From NCBI RefSeq assembly GCF_051903075.1, contig NZ_CP182423.1:1488001-1552000 (forward strand): a DNA stretch of 64,000 nucleotides. Direction: 5' to 3'. This DNA is from Embleya sp051903075. Its GTDB lineage: Bacteria; Actinomycetota; Actinomycetes; Streptomycetales; Streptomycetaceae. Shown in pieces: positions 57,306 to 64,000 of this stretch; positions within the stretch are counted from its first letter, which is position 1; every line of letters begins with the position of its first letter. The notes under the pieces were generated by a model. That model did not search any database. It was not told where the DNA came from and was given only the letters and a program-made list of their open reading frames with translations. The position numbers and the translations under genes are program-made.

Positions 57306-58742
57306 ATGAGCCAGCAGCAGGCGCGACCCGCGACCGGATCGCGCACCGTCCTGTGGACCTTCCTCGCCTCCAGCTTCGCCCTCTTCATGGCCTCGCTCGA
57401 CAACCTCGTCGTCACCACCGCGCTGCCGTCCATCCGCGAGGACCTCGACGCCGGGATATCCGAGCTCGAATGGACCGTGAACGCCTACACCCTCAGCTTC
57501 GCGGTGCTGCTCATGCTGGGCGCCGCGCTGGGCGACCGGTTCGGCCGCCGCCGGATGTTCGCGACCGGCATCGGGATCTTCACCGTCGCCTCCGCGATCG
57601 CCGCGATCGCCCCGAACTCCGAGACGCTGATCGTCGCCCGCGCCCTCCAGGGTGCCGGGGCCGCCGCGATCCTCCCGCTCAGTCTCACCATCCTGACCCG
57701 CGCCGTCGCCCCCGAGAAACGTCCGATGGCCCTGGGGCTGTGGGGCGGCATCAACGGGCTCGCGGTGGCCCTGGGCCCGCTGGTCGGCGGCGCCGTCGTC
57801 GAACACGGCTCCTGGCAGTGGATCTTCTGGCTGAACGTCCCGCTCGGCCTGGTCCTGGTCCCGCTCACGCTGCGCAAGGTGGACGAGAGCCACGGCCCCA
57901 ACAGCCGCCTCGACCTGGTCGGCACCGTCCTGGTCAGCCTCGGCCTGCTCGGCCTCGTCTTCGGGCTTGTCCGCGGTGAGGGCCACGGCTGGTCCAGCGT
58001 CGGCGTCATCGCCCCGATGGCCGTCGGCGCCGCCCTGATCGCCGTCTTCGTCGGCTACGAACGCCGCGCCGCACAGCCCATGCTGCCCATGACGATGTTC
58101 CGCAACCGTGCCTTCACCGCCCTGACCTTCTCCGGGCTGCTCATGTTCGCCGGCGTCTTCGGCTCGATCTTCCTGCTCACCCAGTACCTCCAGGGTGTCC
58201 AGGGCTACTCGCCGCTCGACGCGGGTCTGCGGATCCTGCCGTGGACGATGATGCCCGTGGTCATCGCCCCGCTCGCCGGCCCGCTGTCCGCCCGGATCGG
58301 CGGCCGGCCGCTGGTCGTCGCGGGTCTCGCCCTCAGCGCGGCGGGTCTGGCCTGGTTCGCGCTCACCGCGTCGACCGACGTCACCTACGCGCAGCAGATC
58401 CCGGCCCTGATCCTGTGCGGGCTGGGCATGTCGCTGTACTTCATCCCCACCGCGAGCCTGCTGATGTCCGTGGTCCGTACGGACCAGCAGGGCGTCGCCT
58501 CCGGCGCCAACAACGCGCTGCGCGAACTCGGCGGCGTCCTCGGCGTGGCGGTGCTCGCCTCGGTCTTCAGCTCCAACGGCGGCTTCGCCTCGCCCCGGAG
58601 CTTCGTCGACGGCCTCGTCCCGGCGCTGTGGGTCGGCGTCGCCCTCGCCGGTGTCGGCTCGGTCACCGCCGCGCTGATCCCGCGCGCTCGTGCGCAGGCG
58701 GCGACGGAGACCCCGGCCCCGAAGGTCCCGGTCGGCGTCTGA
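57306..58742 (+). CDS. MFS drug exporter, DHA2 (14-helix) type
   Basis: A 478-residue multidrug exporter. DHA2 signatures: LFMASLDNLVVTTALPSIRE in helix 1 (motif D1), GDRFGRRRMF as motif A, ARALQGAGAAAILPLSLTIL in helix 4, and GGINGLAVALGPLVGG as motif C. About 14 helices are present. ATG 57306 follows GGGATCCC, without a strong ribosome site. It is controlled, by inference, by the upstream TetR gene through matching dyads. A very strong terminator follows. Confidence 0.94.
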   Translation: MSQQQARPATGSRTVLWTFLASSFALFMASLDNLVVTTALPSIREDLDAGISELEWTVNAYTLSFAVLLMLGAALGDRFGRRRMFATGIGIFTVASAIAAIAPNSETLIVARALQGAGAAAILPLSLTILTRAVAPEKRPMALGLWGGINGLAVALGPLVGGAVVEHGSWQWIFWLNVPLGLVLVPLTLRKVDESHGPNSRLDLVGTVLVSLGLLGLVFGLVRGEGHGWSSVGVIAPMAVGAALIAVFVGYERRAAQPMLPMTMFRNRAFTALTFSGLLMFAGVFGSIFLLTQYLQGVQGYSPLDAGLRILPWTMMPVVIAPLAGPLSARIGGRPLVVAGLALSAAGLAWFALTASTDVTYAQQIPALILCGLGMSLYFIPTASLLMSVVRTDQQGVASGANNALRELGGVLGVAVLASVFSSNGGFASPRSFVDGLVPALWVGVALAGVGSVTAALIPRARAQAATETPAPKVPVGV

Positions 58743-58754
58743 CCTCCCGCACCA

Positions 58755-58806
58755 CCGAAACCTCGTGGGCGCGCCCTCTCCGGAGGCCGCGCCCACGAGG
58801 TTTCGG
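58755..58806. terminator. Bidirectional hairpin terminator
   Basis: Perfect 19-bp arms (58755-58773 and 58788-58806) with a 14-nt loop, between the convergent MFS and DsbA-like genes. The longest perfect stem in the window. Confidence 0.9.
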
Positions 58807-58827
58807 CCGGTCGAACACCGCGCGCGG

Positions 58828-59403
58828 TCAGTGCAGTTGGGCCAGGAACACCTTCGGGCGCAGGGGCTTGCCCGAGGCGTCCAGGACGGTCAGCGGGGTG
58901 CCGTCGCGCAGTACGGTCGGGGTGCCGGTCACCCCGGATTCGGCGAAGTCCGCCTGTACCCGGTCCACCCAGGCCCGATGGGTGAACCCGCGCACGACGT
59001 GGTCGAAGTCGGCGCCGCGCAGCCCCGGCACCTCGCCGGCGGCGTCCAGCAGGAAGTCGGGGTCGGCGAAGGTGTCCGTCGACTCGTCCGGCTGCCGTTC
59101 GTACAGCACGTCCAGGTAGTCCAGGAACGCTCCCTGGCCGACGTCCGCCGCGCCGCGCAGGGCGTTCACCGCCCGATGCGAGCCCTCTCCGCCCAGCCGT
59201 CGGTCCAGGAAGGTGGCGAAGTGGTACCGCAGTACGAACCGACCCTCGTCCGCCAGTCGCCGAAACACCGGCCCGAGCCCCACCTCCATGCGTCGGCAGA
59301 ACGGGCAGCGCGGGTCGGCGTAGAGGTCCAGACAGCGGGCGAGGTCCTGGGGTCCGTAGACGAGGGCCGTGCCGTGCGCGCCGGGGGCGCTGCGGAAGCT
59401 CAT
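58828..59403 (-). CDS. DsbA-family thiol oxidoreductase
   Basis: A 191-residue thioredoxin-fold protein of the DsbA type: active site RCPFCRRME (residues about 32-40), an inserted helical domain (RAVNALRGAADVGQGAFLDY), and the cis-Pro loop GVTGTPTVLRDG. No signal peptide is seen, so it probably works in the cytosol like FrnE/MSMEI-type relatives. Start ATG 59403. It is convergent with the MFS gene and divergent from the MEDS protein gene. Confidence 0.9.
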   Translation of the reverse strand: MSFRSAPGAHGTALVYGPQDLARCLDLYADPRCPFCRRMEVGLGPVFRRLADEGRFVLRYHFATFLDRRLGGEGSHRAVNALRGAADVGQGAFLDYLDVLYERQPDESTDTFADPDFLLDAAGEVPGLRGADFDHVVRGFTHRAWVDRVQADFAESGVTGTPTVLRDGTPLTVLDASGKPLRPKVFLAQLH

Positions 59404-59602
59404 TGTTCGCCTCTGTCCGGCCGGCCGCGCCGCGACTCCTCCGACCGCCCGTTCGGGGTAACCGGACGGTCGCGCACCGTGTCGGCCGCCTGCGCGGCCG
59501 TCCGGGGGTGCGTCGGCGCATTTGCGGTCATCGGGTAGGTTCACTGGAACCGGCCGGTCCGGGAACGACTCCCCACCCGGCATGGGGGAAGGTGACGCCC
59601 GG

Positions 59603-60526
59603 ATGGACGCGGCCCCGAGGTTTCGCCACGAGGCGCTGCTGTACGCGGGCCTCGACGACTTCGTCGAGCGCACGGCGGCCTTCGTGCGCGCGGGGTTGCG
59701 CGCGGACGAGGCGGTCGCCGTCGCGGTGATCGAACCGCGCGCCGGCGCGCTGCGCAAGGAGTTGGCCGCCGACGCGGACCTGGTGACCTGGATCGACATG
59801 GAGCGGGTCGGCCGCAATCCGGCGCGGATCATTCCGACCTGGCGGGAGTGGACGGCGGAGCAGGGCACCCGGGGTCGCCGGGGCATCGGCGAGCCGATCT
59901 GGGTCGGTCGCGACGCCGCCGAACTGGTCGAGTGCGGCCACCACGAGGTGCTGCTCGACCTGGCCTTCGCCGGCGAGCCGTGGTGGCTGCTGTGTCCGTA
60001 CGACGTCGCCGGCCTGCACCCCGAGGTGATCGCCGAGGCGCAGCGCACCCACCCCCCGCTGCCGGCCGGCGCCGCCGACGAGCGGCACTCGCGCCGGGAC
60101 GCCGACGTGTACGCGGCGACCCTGCGCGGCCCGCCGCTGCCGCCCGCCCCGGGGCACGCCGAACGCCTGGCCTTCCGGGCGGGCGAACTGCCCGGTGTCC
60201 GGACGCTGGTCCGGCGGATATTGCCCGACGCGACCCGGACCCGGGTCAATCACGCGCTGCTCGCGATCGGTGAGATCACCGGCAACAGCGTGGTGCACGG
60301 CGGTGCGGCCGGCACGATCGTGCTGTGGTCCGAGGGGGCCCACCTGTTCTGCGACGTCCACGACGCCGGCCGGATCACCGACCCGCTCGCCGGTCGTCAC
60401 CGCCCGACCACCGATCAGGACGGCGGGCGCGGCCTGTGGATCGCCAACCAGATCTGCGACCTGGTCCAGATCCGCTCCACCGGAACCGGCACCACCGTGC
60501 GGTTGCGCCTGCGGGTGTCGGACTGA
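59603..60526 (+). CDS. MEDS-domain sensor with RsbW-like ATPase domain
   Basis: A 307-residue protein. Residues 1-170 form a MEDS (DcmR-like) sensory domain: HEALLYAGLDDFVERTAAFV, LVTWIDMERVGRNPARII and HEVLLDLAFAGEPWWLLCPY. Residues 195-307 form an HATPase_c_2 domain: N box LLAIGEITGNSVVHG, FCDVHDAGRITDP and GGRGLWIANQICDLVQI. The combination is common in Streptomyces as anti-sigma or signalling proteins. ATG 59603 (GGAAGG upstream) was preferred to ATG 59582. The MEDS part may bind a small molecule and steer the ATPase. Confidence 0.9.
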   Translation: MDAAPRFRHEALLYAGLDDFVERTAAFVRAGLRADEAVAVAVIEPRAGALRKELAADADLVTWIDMERVGRNPARIIPTWREWTAEQGTRGRRGIGEPIWVGRDAAELVECGHHEVLLDLAFAGEPWWLLCPYDVAGLHPEVIAEAQRTHPPLPAGAADERHSRRDADVYAATLRGPPLPPAPGHAERLAFRAGELPGVRTLVRRILPDATRTRVNHALLAIGEITGNSVVHGGAAGTIVLWSEGAHLFCDVHDAGRITDPLAGRHRPTTDQDGGRGLWIANQICDLVQIRSTGTGTTVRLRLRVSD

Positions 60527-60557
60527 TCGCTCGCCCGAAACCGGTGCCGCCGCGCGA

Positions 60558-60607
60558 CGGCCCCGACCTCGTTCGCCCGGAGGAGCGGGCGGGTGAGGTC
60601 GGGGCCG
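60558..60607. terminator. Bidirectional hairpin terminator
   Basis: Perfect 13-bp outer arms (60558-60570 and 60595-60607), with an inner CGCCCG/CGGGCG pairing, between the MEDS gene and the convergent small gene at 60659-60874. Confidence 0.8.
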
Positions 60608-60658
60608 CGGGGTGGAAAGACTGGTGGGACGGGCTGGTGGGACGGACTGCTGGGGGAT

Positions 60659-60874
60659 TCAGTGTCGGGAGGTCGGTGTCGCGCCCGGCGCCGCGCCCGG
60701 CGCCGCGATCTGTTCGATCTCGATCATGCACGCCACACAGAACGTCTCCCGCCGGCGACTGCCGTGCACTTCACGAAAGTTCGGCAGGGTCTCGCCGCAC
60801 AACGCGGTGTCCTCGCCCTCCATCGCGTGCCACACGACGTTGTCCGGACCTTCGACCGCTCGCATCACATGCAT
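60659..60874 (-). CDS. Small Cys-rich (possible zinc-binding) protein
   Basis: A 71-residue protein embedded in a longer open frame. It starts MRAVEGPDNVVWHAMEGEDT, continues ALCGETLPNFREVHG and has a CVAC pair in ETFCVACMIEIEQ. His in WHAME, Cys in LCGE and CVAC make a plausible zinc-ribbon, as in small actinobacterial proteins of the DUF3039 kind (from memory). ATG 60874 has GGAG 9 bases upstream. The end is Ala/Pro/Gly-rich. It is convergent with the MEDS gene. The stretch 60875-61177 upstream of it is empty apart from its promoter. Confidence 0.6.
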   Translation of the reverse strand: MHVMRAVEGPDNVVWHAMEGEDTALCGETLPNFREVHGSRRRETFCVACMIEIEQIAAPGAAPGATPTSRH

Positions 60875-61177
60875 TTCCGCTCCCGTGTGCTGGGATTCAC
60901 CGGCTTCACCATGCAATCCGGGGGCGGTCCCGCGCGCATCCGGGCCGAGGCCGCCCCGAGCCGGGCCGGGTGGTCCCGATCCGCGTGCGGGGACACGGAG
61001 TACGAGGTCACCGGCACGCGGTCGGCCGTCGAGACGGGCGGGGCGGGGTTGGCCCGTCCGGGTGATCGACCGGGACGACGGGCGGGCCGTCGCGGCCGGG
61101 GCGACGGGGGGCGGCCCGGGAAAGCGAGGGCTGAACCGCTCGTCGGCGGCACCGAGGTGTCCCCGACGTGGGGACGG

Positions 61178-61590
61178 ATGCGTACCGTGATCGCCGGCGG
61201 CGGTGTCGTCGGCCCGCTCACCGCCCTGGAGTGCGTCCGGGCCGGCCATCGGGTCATCCTCGTCGAGCCGGCCCCCTGCCCGGTCCGCACGCGGCGCCTC
61301 GTACGACCGACACGGAATGATGCGCGCCCTGCACCCGGACGATCCCGGGGCACCCGGGCCGGGGCCTGGCGGGTGTGGGAGGCGTATCGAGGCGTGCGCT
61401 GCCACCACCGGGCGGGCGCGCTCACGCGGTGCCCCGCCACCCACCGGCCTGCGCTCACTCGACCGCCCACCGCGCGTCGGCGCGGGCCGACTCCCGGACG
61501 TATCCGGGCAGTTGCCGGAGCAGGGGACGTGGTGATCGGCGACGGGGCCACGCCGCGCGCCGACGGCCTGATCCGCGCCGCCCGGGGTTA
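61178..61590 (+). pseudogene. Frameshifted FAD-dependent oxidoreductase remnant
   Basis: ATG 61178 opens a classical FAD Rossmann start (MRTVIAGGGVVGPLTALECV, RAGHRVILVEPAP). The family continuation SYDRHGMMRALHPDDPGAPG is then found in the +1 frame at about 61298-61360, and AWRVWEAYRGVRCHHRAGAL and GDVVIGDGATPRADGLIRAA are back in the first frame. At least two frameshifts and large losses leave about a third of the usual 380-400 residues of a DAO/glycine-oxidase-type enzyme. It ends against the lipoprotein gene. Confidence 0.7.
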
Positions 61591-62229
61591 CTCCGGCGGG
61601 AGTAGGCCGTTGTGGAGGAGGTCGGCCAGTTGGGTCGTGGCGAAGAGTTGGGGTTGGCCGCCGGTACGGATGACCAGGGTCGGGTGGTCGGGCAGGAGCG
61701 GGGAGGCGAGGAAGACGACGGCCGTCGGTTCGCCGACCGGGCCGGCGAACATCACGGCTCGGCCGAGCGGAGTGGGCACGGTTTCGACCGGGCGGTCCGT
61801 CGGGATGTCGGACTCGGTGCGATAGAGGTCCTTCGGGCTCAGGCCCTCCCATCCCGGCATGGTGCGCGGGTCGCAGGCCGTACCGAAGGACTGGATCACC
61901 AGATCCGGGCCGGCCATGCCCCGATTGACCACGACCCGCGCGCCCGGGCAGAACGAGCCGGACACCGCCGCCGAATCACCCTGCACCCAGCGGTCGGTGG
62001 GCACCCGCAGCCGGAACACCGCGACCCGGGTGCGCACCGTCGCCAGGGTCAGCCGAGCCCCCTCCCCGGTCCACGGCAGCGCGGAGGGCGCCTGGTCCGG
62101 AGAAGACGGCCGATACCCGCCCCCACCCGAATCGCTGCACGCGGTCACCGTCGCCGTCACGGCCAGCACGACCGGTACGACCGCCCCGCGCAGCCACGCC
62201 GTCCCCACGGCGACCCGCCGTCCACCCAT
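61588..62229 (-). CDS. Putative lipoprotein of unknown function
   Basis: A 213-residue exported lipoprotein. The signal peptide GTAWLRGAVVPVVLAVTATV ends with the lipobox TAC; a Ser/Gly/Pro linker follows. The mature domain is beta-rich (VRTRVAVFRLRVPTDRWVQG, VVVNRGMAGPDLVIQSFGTA) with two Cys that may pair (GSFCPG and TACDP). ATG 62229 has GGGGAG upstream. No family is recognised. It lies between two pseudogenes and appears intact. Confidence 0.75.
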   Translation of the reverse strand: MGGRRVAVGTAWLRGAVVPVVLAVTATVTACSDSGGGGYRPSSPDQAPSALPWTGEGARLTLATVRTRVAVFRLRVPTDRWVQGDSAAVSGSFCPGARVVVNRGMAGPDLVIQSFGTACDPRTMPGWEGLSPKDLYRTESDIPTDRPVETVPTPLGRAVMFAGPVGEPTAVVFLASPLLPDHPTLVIRTGGQPQLFATTQLADLLHNGLLPPE

Positions 62230-62346
62230 CGTGCGGACTCCCCTTCCGTCGGCACATCCGGCGAATGGACGCGGCCCGCTCCGAACGGGTTCCCCCGCGC
62301 GTACCCGCTGCCCCGCGCCTCGGTCATTGTGGCAGGCTGCCGTGTC

Positions 62347-63132
62347 GTGACCGATGTCGACGGCATCCGCATCACCACGCTCGCCGAGCGCCCCGCGTTC
62401 GTGTCCCGGCTCGACGAAATCACGGAGACCTGGCGCGGAGTTCGTACCGCAGGATCCGGTGCTGAGCGCGCTGTCGGGCCGGGTGCCCGAGGAGTTCCCC
62501 GAACACTGCGTGGTCGCCACCGACGGCGATCGGGTCGTCGCCCGGGGGCTGGGCGTGCCGTTCGACGGCGAATCCGACGACGGGGACGGCGGCGAACGCC
62601 GCAGGACATGCCCGATCGTGGGTGGGACCGGGTGATGGTGTGGGCGTTCCGGGATCGGCGACACGGGCGCGCGGCCACCGCTGCAAGTGCGTTGGAGATC
62701 ACCATCGACACCGGATACCTCGGCCGCGGCCTGTCCCGACACATGGTGACGGCCCTGCGCGACGCCGCCGGCCGGCAAGGTCTCGGCACGTTGTGGGCGC
62801 CGGTGCGGCCGACCGCCAAACACCTCGAACCCCGGGTGCCCATGGCCGAGTACGTACTTCGGCGCCGCGCCGACGGGCTGCCCTCCGACCCGTGGTTGCG
62901 GGTGCACGTCCGGGACGGCGGGATCATCGCGAAGGTCGCGCCGGCGTCCATGACGGTCGGTGCCTCGCTCGTCGAGTGGCGACGCTGGACCGGGCTGCCG
63001 TTCGACCGCGACGGCGACGTGGAGGTGCCGGGCGCACTGGTCCCGGTGCACTGCGACACCGCGAACGACCACGCGGTGTACGTCGAGCCGAACGTCCGGG
63101 TCCGCCACCCGGTGCCCGACCCACGCGGGTAG
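62347..63132 (+). pseudogene. Frameshifted GNAT-like acetyltransferase
   Basis: The start GTG 62347 opens with TDVDGIRITTLAERPAFVSR, LDEI. The expected continuation (AEFVPQDPVLSALSGRVPEE, FPEHCVVATDGDRVVARGLG) lies in the +1 frame at about 62435-62595. From about 62605 the first frame resumes with PDRGWDRVMVWAFRDRRHGR, TAKHLEPRVPMAEYVLRRRA and VPVHCDTANDHAVYVEPNV through to TAG at 63132. Two compensating shifts thus break one about 260-residue protein of a kind common in Streptomyces. Sequencing error must be excluded. Confidence 0.75.
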
Positions 63133-63153
63133 GCACGATCGACCAGGGTCGTG

Positions 63154-64000
63154 TCAGGCGTCGGGGCCGAGGGTGTTCAGGAAGGTCTTGACCACATCGA
63201 TCGGGATCGCGAACGTGATGCCGACACTGCCGGCGTCCGCCGCGGCGCCGCTTCCGCCGCTGCTGCCGCTCCGGGGCGGGTCGTTGCCGCCCTCGGAGGT
63301 GGTGTCGTAGATGGCCGAGTCGATGCCCACGACCCGGCCGGACAGGTCGACGAGCGGGCCGCCCGAGCTGCCCGAACCGAACGCGACGTCGGTCTGGATC
63401 GCCGGGTAGGTCACCGTGTTCGAGTCGGTCGCCGCGATGGGCGAGGTACGCACGCCACTCGCGTCGTCGGGCACGACCGCGCTCTCCCCGGACGTCGTGA
63501 TGGGCCGGTTCAGCGCGCCGACCACACCGGAGGTGACCGTGCCGCCCAAGCCGAGGGGCGACCCGAACGCGACCACCCCGTCGCCCACTTGCAACGACGC
63601 CGAGTCGCCGAGCACGGCCGGGGTGAGGCCGCCGACACCGCTCACCCGGACCACCGCGAGATCGTGGGCGGCGTCGCTCGCCGACACGGTGCCGGCGGCG
63701 GTGCGACCGTCGGCGAAGACCACCGTGAGGCCGCCGGAACCCATCCCGGCCACCACGTGATCGTTGGTCAGGATCCGGCCGGCGGTGTCCAGGACCACCC
63801 CCGAACCCGTCACCGAGCCGCGCCGCGAGGTCACCCGCAACTCGACCACACTCGACCGAACGGCCGCCGCCACCGCCGACACCGACCCCGCGCCCCCGAC
63901 CCCTCCGGCAGAGGCGTTCCGCACCGGCGCCCCGCCGATCGCCGCCGGCGGCGCGTGGTCGGAGTCCTCGAAGTGGCGCACCACGACCACCCCGGACAAC
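63154..64000 (-). CDS. HtrA-like (S1C) serine protease, 5'-truncated
   Basis: The gene runs off the window end on its 5' side; about 282 codons are visible. A trypsin-like fold with the catalytic triad: His in GRILTNDHVVAG, Asp in DAAHDLAVVRV, and Ser in FGSGSSGGPLVDLSGRVVG. The usual C-terminal PDZ domain of DegP-type proteins is absent; the chain ends soon after SVGITFAIPIDVVKTFLNTL. The part before the protease domain is Gly/Ala/Ser-rich, consistent with a linker from a membrane anchor outside the window. A role in envelope protein quality control is inferred. Confidence 0.88.
   Translation of the reverse strand, partial: LSGVVVVRHFEDSDHAPPAAIGGAPVRNASAGGVGGAGSVSAVAAAVRSSVVELRVTSRRGSVTGSGVVLDTAGRILTNDHVVAGMGSGGLTVVFADGRTAAGTVSASDAAHDLAVVRVSGVGGLTPAVLGDSASLQVGDGVVAFGSPLGLGGTVTSGVVGALNRPITTSGESAVVPDDASGVRTSPIAATDSNTVTYPAIQTDVAFGSGSSGGPLVDLSGRVVGIDSAIYDTTSEGGNDPPRSGSSGGSGAAADAGSVGITFAIPIDVVKTFLNTLGPDA

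Overview
The window is very GC-rich, roughly 70 percent or more by eye, with GTG and TTG starts, strong GGAGG-type ribosome sites and short overlapping operons. Together with an actinobacterial Lnt, a single-chain giant acyl-CoA carboxylase, an XRE/DUF397 pair, a CYP105-like P450 with its ferredoxin, a BlaI/M56 pair and many TetR, MerR and LysR regulators beside transporters, this points to a Streptomyces-like actinomycete (Streptomycetaceae or a close relative). The genus cannot be fixed from the sequence alone. The density of one-regulator-one-transporter pairs, gene remnants and intergenic repeats suggests an accessory or arm-like chromosomal region rather than the conserved core. No tRNA, rRNA, CRISPR array, transposase or prophage was seen.

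Region by region. 1-4.4 kb: end of a secreted protein, lnt, an ArsR-type regulator and an N-acyl-D-amino-acid deacylase-like amidohydrolase. 4.4-4.9 kb: a non-coding repeat block (58-bp tandem repeat followed by three hairpins). 4.9-8.7 kb: a miniature P450-like protein, an orphan histidine kinase and an ECF sigma factor with a SnoaL-type tail. 8.8-14.2 kb: TetR/MFS divergent pair, a PLP decarboxylase homologue without its lysine next to a divergent LysR gene, a tautomerase and a relic of an amidohydrolase. 14.3-17 kb: SHOCT protein, ClC channel and a two-helix K+ channel. 17.2-22.7 kb: the giant carboxylase. 22.7-26.5 kb: a double alpha/beta-hydrolase divergent from a MerR gene, then a Tat-exported DJ-1/PfpI protein. 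26.7-35.4 kb: a CHAP-like protein with a peptidoglycan-binding domain, two GNATs, an aldo/keto reductase, a CmcI-type methyltransferase, MerR, SnoaL, MFS/LysR and TetR.

35.5-37.0 kb holds a P450-ferredoxin operon behind a TetR-type operator. 37.2-40.2 kb holds a GH3 beta-glucosidase with a convergent TetR. 40.3-46.5 kb holds a lipoprotein, a GT87 mannosyltransferase-like protein, a processive GT2 and UDP-GlcNAc 2-epimerase (likely a surface-polysaccharide unit) and a membrane protein. 47-49.6 kb is a BlaI-type circuit: a BlaI repressor translationally coupled to an M56 protease, with matching dyads before blaI and before a convergent PadR-like gene. 49.8-53 kb: a degenerate caspase/WD40 protein divergent from an acyl-CoA ligase. 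53.3-56.5 kb: an abaA/whiJ-like locus (XRE/DUF5753, DUF397, RsbW-like ATPase, two unknown genes). 56.5-58.7 kb: a TetR/MFS pair sharing one operator type. 58.8-64 kb: a DsbA-like protein, a MEDS/HATPase protein, a small Cys protein, two frameshifted pseudogenes, a lipoprotein and a 5'-truncated HtrA-like protease.

The least ordinary items are the active-site-deficient or reduced enzymes (mini-P450, decarboxylase with Arg for Lys, hydrolase with a dead first domain, pseudo-caspase) and the BlaI-box pair that ties a PadR-like gene to the BlaI/M56 module.
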